This document shows, piece by piece, positions 1-8,379 of a DNA stretch of 20,759 nt. The DNA is taken from positions 1 through 20,759 of the forward strand of contig UQEF01000048.1 in assembly GCA_900540045.1 (NCBI GenBank), read 5' to 3'. Below the pieces are notes generated by a model. That model saw only the letters and a list, made by a program, of their open reading frames with translations, made no database searches and was not told the DNA's origin. The position numbers and the translations under genes were made by a program. The number at the start of each line of letters is the position of its first letter. Positions within the stretch are counted from its first letter, which is position 1. The stretch is from an uncultured Eubacteriales bacterium. Lineage in GTDB: Bacteria > Bacillota > Clostridia > Christensenellales > Aristaeellaceae.

Positions 1-2
1 TG

Positions 3-1499
3 CCCATGCCTTTCTTCATGACGGAAACCGGCCTGGGCTGGTATTGCGAGGGCGATATCCCCTCGGAACTGCACTTTGCCGGCGGCCTGTCCATCGCCCG
101 GCAGACGCAGGGCGAAACGCTCGGTTGCGACCGGCTGTTTTTCGGCGCGCCCGCGCGGCTGCTCCGGCGCTTCATCGAGCTGACCGGCGAACCGGTGTTG
201 CCGCCGGACTGGGCCTTCGGCCTGTGGATCAGCGCCAACGGCTGGAACTGCGACCGCGAGGTGGACGCGCAGCTGGAGGCCCTGAAAGCGCACGACTATC
301 CCGCCGACGTGATGGTGCTGGAGGCGTGGAGCGACGAGCAGACCTTCTACCGCTGGAACGGGGACGGAAGCTGGCAGGACCCCGCCGCAACCGTGCGCCG
401 TATCCGGGAGAGCGGGCTTCACCTGGTGCTGTGGCAGATTCCCGTCATCAAATATGAATGGAACGGCGCGCCCTGCGAGGTCCTTCAAGCGGATGAACGC
501 GAGGCCATCGCAAAGGGGTACTGCGTGAAAAATGCGGACGGAACGCCGTACCGCATTACGGAAAACTGGTTTCATCACAGCCTGCTGATGGACTTTACCA
601 ATCCCGACGCCGTGCGCTGGTGGTTTGACAAGCGCAAATACCTGCTGGATATGGGCGTGGAGGGCTTCAAGACCGACGGCGGGGAGTTTCTCTTTCCTAA
701 GGACGCGCGGCTTTACGACGGCACGGAAGGCTTGAGCGGACATAACCGCTATCCGGCGCGCTATGTGGGCGCATATCATGACTTCCTGCGTGCAAACGGC
801 GTTGCGGGCGTGACTTTCAGCCGCGCGGACTTCACCGGCGCGCAAACGCGTCCCCTGCACTGGGCAGGCGACCAGCTGAGCCTGTGGCCCGAGCTGAAAG
901 CACAGCTTGCGGCGGGCCTGAGCGCCGGGCTGTCGGGGATTTTGTTCTGGGGGTTCGATATCGGCGGCTTTGCCGGGGAATTGCCCACGGCGGAGCTGTA
1001 CCTGCGCGCCACGGCCATGGCCTGCTTCTGCCCCGTGATGCAGTGGCATGCCGAACCGCGCTCCGGTCAGTTTTATGCCACGCATGAGGACGGCTTCAAC
1101 AACGACCGCAGCCCCTGGAATCTGGCGGAAAAGCTGGACGCCCCCGAGCTGATGGACATCGCGGCCGCCTATGCGCGCCTGAGGCGGCGGCTCAGGCCCT
1201 ATCTGGTGAGGGAAGCCGCCAACTGCGTAAAAGCCCGGCGCCCCATGATGGCGCATCTGTGCCTGGATTTTCCCGATGATGAACGGGCGATCGCCTGCGA
1301 GGATGCATACATGCTGGGGCGGGACCTGCTGGTGGCGCCCATCGTGGAGCCGGGCGCGAAGGGACGCGCCGTATGGCTGCCGGCAGGCACATGGCGCGAT
1401 TTCTTCACCGGCGAAACCCTTTCGGGCGGCCGGGAACGCTGCGCCGAATGCCCGCTGGAGCGCATTCCCGTATACGAAAGGATGAGGACCGATGGCTGA
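3..1499 (+). CDS. GH31 family alpha-glycosidase (5' end outside window)
   Basis: This is a retaining alpha-glycosidase of family GH31, closest by eye to the YicI alpha-xylosidase/alpha-glucosidase branch. It would hydrolyse a terminal alpha-linked sugar, probably in the cytoplasm because it sits with an importer. Counting from the ATG at position 6, the nucleophile motif FKTDGGE puts the nucleophile at Asp224, and HWAGDQ puts the acid/base at Asp289. The stretch LPPDWAFGLW marks the start of the (beta/alpha)8 barrel. Only about 60 residues precede it, so the usual N-terminal beta-sandwich of roughly 200 residues is mostly upstream of the window, and the ATG at 6 is probably internal. The protein stops right after IPVYER, where family members normally continue into a distal C-terminal beta domain. 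Its last 8 bases overlap the next gene (ATGGCTGA), so translation is probably coupled. The family is certain; the substrate is not. Confidence 0.9.
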   Translation, partial: PMPFFMTETGLGWYCEGDIPSELHFAGGLSIARQTQGETLGCDRLFFGAPARLLRRFIELTGEPVLPPDWAFGLWISANGWNCDREVDAQLEALKAHDYPADVMVLEAWSDEQTFYRWNGDGSWQDPAATVRRIRESGLHLVLWQIPVIKYEWNGAPCEVLQADEREAIAKGYCVKNADGTPYRITENWFHHSLLMDFTNPDAVRWWFDKRKYLLDMGVEGFKTDGGEFLFPKDARLYDGTEGLSGHNRYPARYVGAYHDFLRANGVAGVTFSRADFTGAQTRPLHWAGDQLSLWPELKAQLAAGLSAGLSGILFWGFDIGGFAGELPTAELYLRATAMACFCPVMQWHAEPRSGQFYATHEDGFNNDRSPWNLAEKLDAPELMDIAAAYARLRRRLRPYLVREAANCVKARRPMMAHLCLDFPDDERAIACEDAYMLGRDLLVAPIVEPGAKGRAVWLPAGTWRDFFTGETLSGGRERCAECPLERIPVYERMRTDG

Positions 1500-3468
1500 T
1501 GTGCGCATCAAGCCGTGGCACATTTCGCTGGACGGCCCGGTGAGCGAGTATTCGGAGTCGCTTTTCGCGGTGGGCAACGGTTGTCTGGGCATGCGGGGCT
1601 TCAGCCTGCAGACGCCCAAGCGTTGCCCGTACGATCATGCCGTGTTCCGCGCGGGGTTCTTCGAGCCCATTCGTCCCGGCGTGACGGACATGGTGCAGCT
1701 GCCCGACGCGCTGGGGCTGCGCGTGGTGGGGGAGGAACCCGCACAGGTTTCGCAGGAACTGGACCTGCGCACGGGGGTATTCACCCAACGCTGGCGCGGG
1801 CGGACCGTGGCCGTGGAGACGCAACGCATGGCCAGCATGGCGGACCGGCAGCTGCTCTGTGTGCGCCTGACGCTCACGGCCCTTGAGGATACGCAGGTCC
1901 GGGTGCAAAGCGCCATGGATACGCAGGTGTGCAACCTGCCCGTCCACGACGATCAGATGGTGGAGGAAACGCAGACGGTGCGCCTGCTGGAACCCGTGCG
2001 CCAGAGCGGTCGGGAGCTGGTGATGCGTGCGGTACATACGGGACGTGAGCTGCGCATCCTCTGCGACGGACCGGAGGAGATGAACGCCGGCCTGCGTGCG
2101 GGCGAGCGGATCACGGTGGAAAAGCGCGTGCGCGTGCTGCTGGACGCAGAAGCGGCCAACCCTGACGCACCGGACCCATGGGGCGAAAATGCCGCGGCGT
2201 GGGAGGCCCTGTGGCGGGACTGCGACATCCGGCTGGATGCGGACGAGCGGATTCAGGGCGCGCTGCGCTACAACGTGTTTCAGATGCTGTGCGCAAACGC
2301 GCCGGATGACCCCGGTGTGTCCATCGGAGCGCGGGGGCTGACGCATGGGCGCTACAAGGGCAATGTCTTTTGGGATACCGACGTGTTTTTGTTCCCCTTC
2401 TTCTGCTGGCACAGGCCGGATGCGGCGCGGAGTCTCGTGCGCTACCGGCTGGACCGACTGGACGCGGCGCGCGCGCTGGCCCGGCGGCAGAACCTGTGCG
2501 GCGCGCGCTATCCGTGGATGAGCGGCGAGGACGGGAGCGAGCAGTGCGAAAGCTGGGATATCGGCCTGTGCGAAACGCACATCACCGCCGATGTGGCCTA
2601 CGCGGCGGACCGCTACCGCGAGATTACCGGCGACGGCACGCTGGACGGGGAGCTGTCGCAGCTGTATCTGGAAACGGCGCGCTACTGGCTCAGCCGCTTT
2701 ACCTGGGAGCCGGACAGGAACCGGTATTCCAGCTTCTTTGTAAAAGGTCCGGACGAATACTGCGGCGCGGCGGTCAACAACACCTTTACCAACTACCTTG
2801 CGCGGCATAACGCGCGGCTGGCGCTGAACCATGCGGCCATGGACGAAGCGGAGCGCGAACGCCTGCAGCATTTCTGCGAGCATGTTACGCTGCTCTATGA
2901 CCCGCAAAGGCACCTGTACCTCCAGGATGAGCTGTTTGACCGGCTGGAGCCCATGCCGGACAGGCACGCGCAGGGCGAGCCGCTGTACAAGAGCGTATGC
3001 TTTGACCGCATGCAGCGCTACCGTGCGCTCAAGCAGGCCGACCTGGTGCAGCTGATGACGATGTTCCCGGATGATTTCAGCGACGGGGAAAAGCGTGCCG
3101 TATGGGACCGCTACGAACCCCTGACCGTGCACGACAGCTCGCTGAGCTTTGGCATCCACGCGCTGCTGGCCTTCCGGCTGGGGCTTGAAAAGGTGGGATG
3201 GCGCTACTTTGAGCGCTCGCTGTGCTTCGATCTGTCCGACGAACTGGGCAACACCGGCCGCGAGGGCATTCACATGGCGGCACTGGGCGCGAGCTGGCAG
3301 GCGCTGGTCTATGGCGCGCTGGGTCTGTGGAGTGACGGAGGGCAGCTTCGCCTGTCCCCCAGGCTGCCGCCTGAGATTCGCGGCGCATCCCTGTGCGTGT
3401 ACCACCGGGGCAGGCGTCTGCGTCTGACCATCAAGGACGGACAGGGACGAATCGAGAAGGAGGAATGA
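1492..3468 (+). CDS. GH65 family glycoside phosphorylase-type enzyme
   Basis: This is a family GH65 enzyme. Most members cleave alpha-glucosides such as maltose, kojibiose, nigerose or trehalose with phosphate, giving beta-glucose 1-phosphate. The N terminus has the family hallmark ESLFAVGNGCLGMRG. The (alpha/alpha)6 barrel carries FWDTD (residues 293-297), the catalytic acid Glu422 in GPDEY, the Lys514-Gln515 pair in KQADLV, HDSS at 547 and GREGIHMAA with His594. That histidine lies where maltose phosphorylases bind phosphate, which favours phosphorolysis over hydrolysis, but this is inference. At 658 residues it is shorter than the usual 750 or so, mainly in the N-terminal domain. The start overlaps the GH31 stop, with AAAGGATGAGG upstream. 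No beta-phosphoglucomutase, the usual partner, is visible. The linkage it acts on cannot be read from sequence. Confidence 0.9.
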   Translation: MADVRIKPWHISLDGPVSEYSESLFAVGNGCLGMRGFSLQTPKRCPYDHAVFRAGFFEPIRPGVTDMVQLPDALGLRVVGEEPAQVSQELDLRTGVFTQRWRGRTVAVETQRMASMADRQLLCVRLTLTALEDTQVRVQSAMDTQVCNLPVHDDQMVEETQTVRLLEPVRQSGRELVMRAVHTGRELRILCDGPEEMNAGLRAGERITVEKRVRVLLDAEAANPDAPDPWGENAAAWEALWRDCDIRLDADERIQGALRYNVFQMLCANAPDDPGVSIGARGLTHGRYKGNVFWDTDVFLFPFFCWHRPDAARSLVRYRLDRLDAARALARRQNLCGARYPWMSGEDGSEQCESWDIGLCETHITADVAYAADRYREITGDGTLDGELSQLYLETARYWLSRFTWEPDRNRYSSFFVKGPDEYCGAAVNNTFTNYLARHNARLALNHAAMDEAERERLQHFCEHVTLLYDPQRHLYLQDELFDRLEPMPDRHAQGEPLYKSVCFDRMQRYRALKQADLVQLMTMFPDDFSDGEKRAVWDRYEPLTVHDSSLSFGIHALLAFRLGLEKVGWRYFERSLCFDLSDELGNTGREGIHMAALGASWQALVYGALGLWSDGGQLRLSPRLPPEIRGASLCVYHRGRRLRLTIKDGQGRIEKEE

Positions 3469-3471
3469 GGG

Positions 3472-4365
3472 ATGTACCTACCCGACAAAGCGGGACGGAG
3501 GCGCGCCACAGCGATCTTTTTGCTGCCGTCTCTGGTGGGCATTATAGGCTTTTGCCTCCTGCCCATCGCCGGGTCGCTGTTCTTTAGCCTCATGGACTAT
3601 GACCTGCTCAGGCCCATGGATAGCATGACCTTTGTAGGGCTGAAAAACTTTGTGCGCGTTCTCACGGGACGGGAGTTCCGCGGCGTGCTGGCGCACACCT
3701 TCACCTATCTGGGCCTGTACCTGCCGCTGATCATGGCCGCCTCTGTGGGCGAGGCGCTGATTCTCAACAAATCCTTTCGAGGACACGGGCTGTTCCGCAC
3801 GGTGTGCTACACGCCGGTCATCACCTCCTGGGTGGCGGCTGCGGTGGTGTGGCAGTGGGTACTCAGCGGGAAGTACGGCCTGCTCAACCAGATGCTCGCG
3901 GCGGTGGGTATTCAGGGCCCGGCCTGGCTGTCCAGCGCCACGTGGGCCATGCCCGGCATCGTGCTGGCCTCCGTATGGAAGGATACCGGCTATTATGCCC
4001 TGATGGTGCTGGCCGCCCTCAAGTCCATCGATCCCGGCTACTATGAGGCCGCTGACCTGGACGGCGCCAGCGGCGCCAGGAAGTTCTTTTCCATCACCCT
4101 GCCGCTCATCTCGCCGACGCTGTTTCTTTTGATCGTCATCAACATCATCTACGGCCTGCAGGTGTTCGACTCCGTGCTCATCATGACCGACGGCGGGCCC
4201 GGCGGCGCGACGACGGTGTTTCTGGAGCGCATCTACAAATACGCCTTCGTGCAGTACAAAATGGGCATGGCCAGTACCTACGCCTGCATCCTGTTCGTGG
4301 TGCTGCTGCTGTTTACGGCCGTGCAGTTCTGGATGCAGAAAAGGTGGGTGAATTATGATGCGTAG
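3472..4365 (+). CDS. ABC sugar transporter permease, MalF type (CUT1)
   Basis: This is one of two inner-membrane permease subunits of a CUT1-type ABC importer for oligosaccharides. About six hydrophobic segments are visible, the first near residues 13-37 (IFLLPSLVGIIGFCLLPIAG). The EAA loop that docks the ATPase is present near residue 192: EAADLDGASG followed by ITLPLISP. The length of 297 residues is normal. The start is supported by AAGGAGG at 3457-3463, only 3 bases after the GH65 stop, so the gene is in the same transcript as the two glycosidases. The 3' end overlaps the second permease by 11 bases. The cargo is probably an alpha-linked oligosaccharide, judged from the neighbouring GH31 and GH65 genes. 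Confidence 0.93.
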   Translation: MYLPDKAGRRRATAIFLLPSLVGIIGFCLLPIAGSLFFSLMDYDLLRPMDSMTFVGLKNFVRVLTGREFRGVLAHTFTYLGLYLPLIMAASVGEALILNKSFRGHGLFRTVCYTPVITSWVAAAVVWQWVLSGKYGLLNQMLAAVGIQGPAWLSSATWAMPGIVLASVWKDTGYYALMVLAALKSIDPGYYEAADLDGASGARKFFSITLPLISPTLFLLIVINIIYGLQVFDSVLIMTDGGPGGATTVFLERIYKYAFVQYKMGMASTYACILFVVLLLFTAVQFWMQKRWVNYDA

Positions 4366-5197
4366 ATCCTCCCGCATGCGCCTCGTCCGCGGAACGCTGT
4401 TTTACCTGATGCTGGCGGTCATTCTGCTGATCACGATCCTGCCGTTTCTGTGGATGCTGTCCTCCTCCTTCAAGGGGCAGGAGGCCATCCGCACCATCCC
4501 CATCCGCTGGATTCCCGAGCGCCCCACGCTGGAGGGCTACGAACGCGTGTTCAACATGCAGGGCTTCTCCTTCACGCGCGCCAGCCTCAACAGCCTCCTG
4601 CTGGCCGTGGGCTGCACGGCGGCGGAGGTGGCGTCCTCGGCCATGGCGGCGTTCGTGTTCGCAAAGCTCCCCTTCAAGGGCTCAGGCAAGGTGTTTGGCA
4701 TCTACCTGGCTACGATGATGATTCCCAACACCGTCACCATGGTGCCCAACTACATCATCCTGCGATCGCTGGGGCTGCTGGACACCTACACGGGACTCAT
4801 CCTGCCGTATCTGGGCAAGGCATTCAGCGTGTTTCTGATGCGCCAGAGCATGCTGGGCGTGAACGACGCCTACCTCGAATCGGCCTTCCTGGACGGCGCG
4901 TCCCTCTACCGCGTGTTCTGGAAGATCATGCTGCCCATGGTCACGCCCACGCTGGCCACGCTTACCCTCATTTCCTTCATGGGCAGCTGGAACAGCTACC
5001 TCTGGCCCCTCATCGTGCTCACCTCCACCGACAAGCAGACGCTGCAGGTGGTCATGGGCAACATGAAGGGCATGTACAAAAACAACGAGCACGTGCTCAT
5101 GGCGGGCGCGGTGCTCACGATCCTTCCCATCCTGGCGGTATATCTGGCCACGCAGCGCTATGTGGACCAGGGCATCAGCCTGGGCGGGCTGAAATGA
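4355..5197 (+). CDS. ABC sugar transporter permease, MalG type (CUT1)
   Basis: This is the second permease of the importer and pairs with the gene before it. It has 280 residues and about six membrane segments, the first near residues 12-34 (LFYLMLAVILLITILPFLWM). The EAA motif starts at Glu175 (ESAFLDGASLYRVFWKIMLP). The C terminus RYVDQGISLGGLK is typical of MalG-like permeases. AAGGTGG at 4341-4347 is spaced 7 bases from the first ATG, and a second in-frame ATG follows at once at 4358. No ATPase gene is found before or after the pair, which is common for CUT1 systems in Firmicutes that share an MsmK/UgpC-type ATPase encoded elsewhere. Confidence 0.93.
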   Translation: MMRRSSRMRLVRGTLFYLMLAVILLITILPFLWMLSSSFKGQEAIRTIPIRWIPERPTLEGYERVFNMQGFSFTRASLNSLLLAVGCTAAEVASSAMAAFVFAKLPFKGSGKVFGIYLATMMIPNTVTMVPNYIILRSLGLLDTYTGLILPYLGKAFSVFLMRQSMLGVNDAYLESAFLDGASLYRVFWKIMLPMVTPTLATLTLISFMGSWNSYLWPLIVLTSTDKQTLQVVMGNMKGMYKNNEHVLMAGAVLTILPILAVYLATQRYVDQGISLGGLK

Positions 5198-5212
5198 TCC
5201 CCTGTACGCCGG

Positions 5213-5226
5213 CGCGCCAAGGCGCG
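5213..5226 (+). other. Small GC-rich inverted repeat before the binding-protein gene
   Basis: CGCGCC at 5213-5218 and GGCGCG at 5221-5226 form a 14-bp inverted repeat with AA at the centre, followed by TTTG. It lies in the 63-bp gap between the permease and solute-binding protein genes. It could be a weak attenuator or an RNA processing or stability element that raises the level of the binding-protein message. The U run is too poor to call a terminator. Confidence 0.3.
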
Positions 5227-5260
5227 TTTGCAATAAAGAAAACGAACGGAGGTATCTCAC

Positions 5261-6493
5261 ATGAAAAAACTCGTATCCCTCATCCTTGCGCTCGCGGTGG
5301 CGCTGTCCCTGACGGGCGCGGCCTTCGCCGAGGAGCCGGTCACCATCACCTACGCCACCTTCTCCGCCTCCGGCGCGCAGGAAGAGACGCTGAAAAAGAT
5401 GGTCGAGGTCTTTGAGGAAAAGAACCCGGACATCAAGGTGGACGTGCAGCTCACCGGCTACGACGACTACTTCACCAAGCTGGCCACCACCGTGGGCGGC
5501 GGCAATGCACCCGACGTGTTCGAGATGAACATGGAAAACTTCCTGGCCTACATGCTGCGCGGCGCGTGCGCGGATCTCACCGGCCTGGTGGACCCCGCCA
5601 GCTACAGCGAGGGCACGCTGTCCGCCGTGAGCTCGGACGGCAAGCTCTATGCCGTACCCATGAGCTTCTCCACCTGTGTGCTGTTCTACAACAAGGCGCT
5701 GTTCGATCAGGCGGGCATCGACTATCCGGACGATACCTGGACCTGGACCGAGGCGCAGGCGGCTGCTGAAAAGATCCGCGCGCTGGGCGACGACATCTGG
5801 GGCTATTATCAGCCCATCTCCTACAACGAGTTCTACAAGTCCGTCAAGGGCAATGGCGGGAGCCTGCTCAATGAGGACTACACCGCCTTCACCGTCAATA
5901 CGCCCGAAAACGTGGCCGTGCTGGAGGCCATGCTCGCCCGCGTGCGCGGCGAGGACCGCGTGATGCCCAACGCCGAGGACATGGCGGGCCGCGGCGACTG
6001 GGACCTGTTCAGCGAGGGCAAGCTGGGCATGCTGGTCAGCGGCATCTGGGGATTCCAGACCTTCACCGATCAGTGCGACTTTGACTGGGATATCACCGTG
6101 GAGCCCGGCTTCAAGGATAAGAGCACCTTCTTCTTTGCCAACGTCAACTGCGTATCGACCGAAAGCGACAAGCAGGAAGCCGCCGCGCGCTTCGTGGACG
6201 CCATGGGTTCCGACCCCGATATCGTACAGCTGCGCCTGGACGCCAGCTGGGAACTGCCCACCATCGCCGATCAGACCAAGCTGACCCAGTACCTGGAGGT
6301 GACCCCGCCCGACAACCGCGAGGCCGTGTTTGACAGCATGGACTATGCCGTAGCGCCGCCCGCGCTGCTGGAACAGGGCGCGGCGAGCGAGATCATCGGC
6401 AACGTCCTTGGAACCCTGGAAACCAACGACATGACCGCCCAGGAGGCGCTGGACGAAATTCAGGCCCAGCTGGAGGAAGCGGACCTGCTGTAA
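5261..6493 (+). CDS. Extracellular solute-binding protein, family 1 (sugar ABC importer)
   Basis: This is the sugar-capturing subunit of the importer formed with the two upstream permeases. Residues 1-23 are a Sec signal peptide with a KK charge pair, a Leu/Ala core and a signal peptidase I site after AFA. The mature part opens with VTITYATFSASG and contains VFEEKNPDIKVDVQLTGYDDY and APDVFEMN, typical of family 1 binding proteins. The length of 410 residues is normal. GGAGGT at 5248-5253 is spaced 7 bases from the ATG. Most Gram-positive binding proteins are lipoproteins, but there is no cysteine in the signal region, so lipid anchoring is not supported. The gene is flanked by inverted repeats at 5213 and 6518, which may adjust its expression relative to the permeases. 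Confidence 0.93.
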   Translation: MKKLVSLILALAVALSLTGAAFAEEPVTITYATFSASGAQEETLKKMVEVFEEKNPDIKVDVQLTGYDDYFTKLATTVGGGNAPDVFEMNMENFLAYMLRGACADLTGLVDPASYSEGTLSAVSSDGKLYAVPMSFSTCVLFYNKALFDQAGIDYPDDTWTWTEAQAAAEKIRALGDDIWGYYQPISYNEFYKSVKGNGGSLLNEDYTAFTVNTPENVAVLEAMLARVRGEDRVMPNAEDMAGRGDWDLFSEGKLGMLVSGIWGFQTFTDQCDFDWDITVEPGFKDKSTFFFANVNCVSTESDKQEAAARFVDAMGSDPDIVQLRLDASWELPTIADQTKLTQYLEVTPPDNREAVFDSMDYAVAPPALLEQGAASEIIGNVLGTLETNDMTAQEALDEIQAQLEEADLL

Positions 6494-6517
6494 GCGAATC
6501 TTCTTTTCCATACGCAT

Positions 6518-6550
6518 GGGGAGGCGCGCCCGCAATGCGCCTCCCCCCTT
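6518..6550 (+). terminator. Strong GC hairpin after the binding-protein gene
   Basis: GGGGAGGCGC (6518-6527) pairs perfectly with GCGCCTCCCC (6537-6546) over a 9-base loop. What follows is CCTTCTTGGGTTT, a broken U run, so termination is probably partial. The position 25 bases after the binding-protein stop and 37 bases before the next gene fits either a leaky terminator or a 3' stabiliser for the binding-protein message. Confidence 0.6.
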
Positions 6551-6582
6551 CTTGGGTTTAGGGAAAGACGGGAGGGAATGGC

Positions 6583-8328
6583 ATGCCCGCCTATCAGGTG
6601 ACGGGAAACGAATATGTGTCCCTGCCGGCCATCCGTGAGGATACGGGGGCCGTCCAGGGGGTGACGGTGCTGCACATGGGGGCCAAGGGCCTGCTGGAGC
6701 TGTGCGGCGGCGACGCGCCGCTCATTGCGCCTGTGGTGCGGGTGGCGGGGCAGGAGGCCATGCCCGCGAAACTCCGCTGGCGGCGGGAAAATGCCTGGGT
6801 GCCCGTGGCGCAGGGAGAGGCGCGGGGCGTGGGCGTGACGCTGACCTATCTGTGCCCCCTGGGCGAGCGGGCCTTCTTTGTGCGTCTGGAGGCGGAAAAC
6901 CGCTGCGACGCGCCGCTGGAGGTGTGGCTGGGCGTGCGGGGACAATGGACGCGCACGCTGCACGAGGTGAACGAAACCCTCGTGCTGGACGGCCGCCGCA
7001 CGCAGGAGGCCAGCGGCTGGAACAATGCTTTCGTGATGCAGGAGGTGGCGGGCCTGCCGCTGTGCGCCTTCGCGCCCATCGCGGAAGCGGGGGTAAAATG
7101 GAAGTGGGGAGATATGGCCTTTGAGGGCGGTTGCGGGGTTTCCCTTGCGCCGGGCGGGCACGCATGCGTAGAGCTGATCTTCGGCGTGGGCGTGGAGACG
7201 GTGGCGGCGGCTACGTCGGCCAAGCATCTTTTGCGCCTGGGCTATGAGCGCTGCCTGCGCCAGACGCTGGGATGGCTTAAGAAACGCATGCTTCCGGCGC
7301 AGGACGCTACGGTTGCGCGAATGATGAACGAAAATCTGTTCTTTTCATTCTTCTTTGCCAGCGGGCGCACGCTGGACACGGAGGAGCTGTGCCTGATGAC
7401 TTCGCGCAGCCCGCGCTACTATGTCTCGGCGGCCTACTGGGACCGCGACAGCCTGCTGTGGAGCTTTCCGGCGATTGTGCTCACGGATGCGGCCTACGCG
7501 CGGGAGATTCTCATGCACATGTTCACCCGGCAGATCCGCAACGTGGGCCAGCACAGCCGCTATATCGACGGCACGCTTCTGGAGCCGGGGTTTGAGCTGG
7601 ACGAGCTGTGTGCGCCGGTGATCGCGCTGGAGGGCTACCTCGCGCGCACGGGCGAGCGGGCGCTGCTTCAGGAACCCTGCGTGAAAAGCGGCCTTCTTCG
7701 CATCCTGTCGGTGCTGGAAACCAAGCGCCACCCCGAAATCGAACTCTATGAGACCTTTTTGCAGCCCACCGACGACGAGATCGTCTATCCCTACCTGACG
7801 TATGACAACGCGCTGGTGTGGCGTGTGCTTCTGCTGCTTTCAGAATGGCTGGAGCGCCCGGACCTGGCCCGCCGCGCCGGCGGCGTAAAGGCAGCCGTCT
7901 ACCGCTATTGTGTCAGGGAGGGGCAGTTTGTCTGGTCCACGGACCTCCAAGGGCATTTCGACATCTATGACGAACCGCCGGGCAGCCTGCAGCTCCTGCC
8001 CCATTACGGCTTCTGCGCCATGGACGATCCCGTGTGGCAAAGCACCGTACGCGCCATCCGTTCGGAGGCGTATCCGCTGTCCTTCGCGGGCAGGCCCATC
8101 GCGGAGATCGGCTGCCGCCACGCGCCGCACCCGTGGGTGCTGTCCATCTGCAACAGCCTGCTTTGCGGCCATGCGGACACGGCGCTGGCGCACTTGGCCC
8201 GCACCCGCATGGACAACGGCCTGGCCTGCGAAAGCGTCAACGAGGACACGGGCGAATGCGAAACCGGCGCGGCTTTCGCCACCTGCGCGGGATTTCTGGC
8301 CTACGCCCTGTGGAGCGCCGCGCGTTGA
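6583..8328 (+). CDS. Six-hairpin glycosidase, divergent and GH125-like
   Basis: This is a predicted cytoplasmic glycosidase. An N-terminal beta-rich region of roughly 230 residues precedes an (alpha/alpha)6 six-hairpin domain. By eye the second part resembles GH125 exo-alpha-mannosidases. WDRDS at 286-290 matches the RDS motif. ELDELC at 338-343 matches the E-x-D-x-L-C motif, whose Asp (Asp340 here) is the proposed acid. YDEPPGSLQLLPHYG from 462 aligns with the family's S-L-x-x-L-P-x-x-G stretch, making Glu464 a candidate base. ETGAAFATCAGFLAYALWSAA ends the barrel in the way six-hairpin enzymes do. At 581 residues it is longer than GH125 proteins of about 430, because of the N-terminal domain. 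There is no signal peptide. GGAGGG at 6571-6576 fixes the start. Membership in another six-hairpin family (GH15, GH63 or unclassified) is possible. It ends the sugar-use operon, and its stop codon lies inside the next promoter. Confidence 0.65.
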   Translation: MPAYQVTGNEYVSLPAIREDTGAVQGVTVLHMGAKGLLELCGGDAPLIAPVVRVAGQEAMPAKLRWRRENAWVPVAQGEARGVGVTLTYLCPLGERAFFVRLEAENRCDAPLEVWLGVRGQWTRTLHEVNETLVLDGRRTQEASGWNNAFVMQEVAGLPLCAFAPIAEAGVKWKWGDMAFEGGCGVSLAPGGHACVELIFGVGVETVAAATSAKHLLRLGYERCLRQTLGWLKKRMLPAQDATVARMMNENLFFSFFFASGRTLDTEELCLMTSRSPRYYVSAAYWDRDSLLWSFPAIVLTDAAYAREILMHMFTRQIRNVGQHSRYIDGTLLEPGFELDELCAPVIALEGYLARTGERALLQEPCVKSGLLRILSVLETKRHPEIELYETFLQPTDDEIVYPYLTYDNALVWRVLLLLSEWLERPDLARRAGGVKAAVYRYCVREGQFVWSTDLQGHFDIYDEPPGSLQLLPHYGFCAMDDPVWQSTVRAIRSEAYPLSFAGRPIAEIGCRHAPHPWVLSICNSLLCGHADTALAHLARTRMDNGLACESVNEDTGECETGAAFATCAGFLAYALWSAAR

Positions 8329-8353
8329 CAGCCGGCGGGAAACAGGGTATGAT
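8325..8353 (+). promoter_or_regulatory. Sigma-A promoter for ugd
   Basis: TTGACA at 8325-8330 and TATGAT at 8348-8353 are separated by exactly 17 bp. The -35 box contains the TGA stop (8326-8328) of the glycosidase gene. The start of ugd is 27 bp past the -10 box, with AAGGAGG at 8365-8371. The spacer is nearly the same as in the promoter at 9832. Confidence 0.85.
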
Positions 8354-8379
8354 AACCATGGCGGAAGGAGGAACGAAAG

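Noticed and set aside
1405..3405. Long minus-strand reading frame of 666 codons
   Set aside because: It is a shadow of GH31/GH65 in GC-rich DNA. Its translation is rich in Arg, Gln, His and Pro and matches no family, while the plus strand carries clear catalytic motifs.
4682..6535. Long minus-strand reading frame of 617 codons
   Set aside because: It lies opposite the MalG-type permease and binding-protein genes, has a low-complexity Gly/His/Val-rich composition and lacks a ribosome site.
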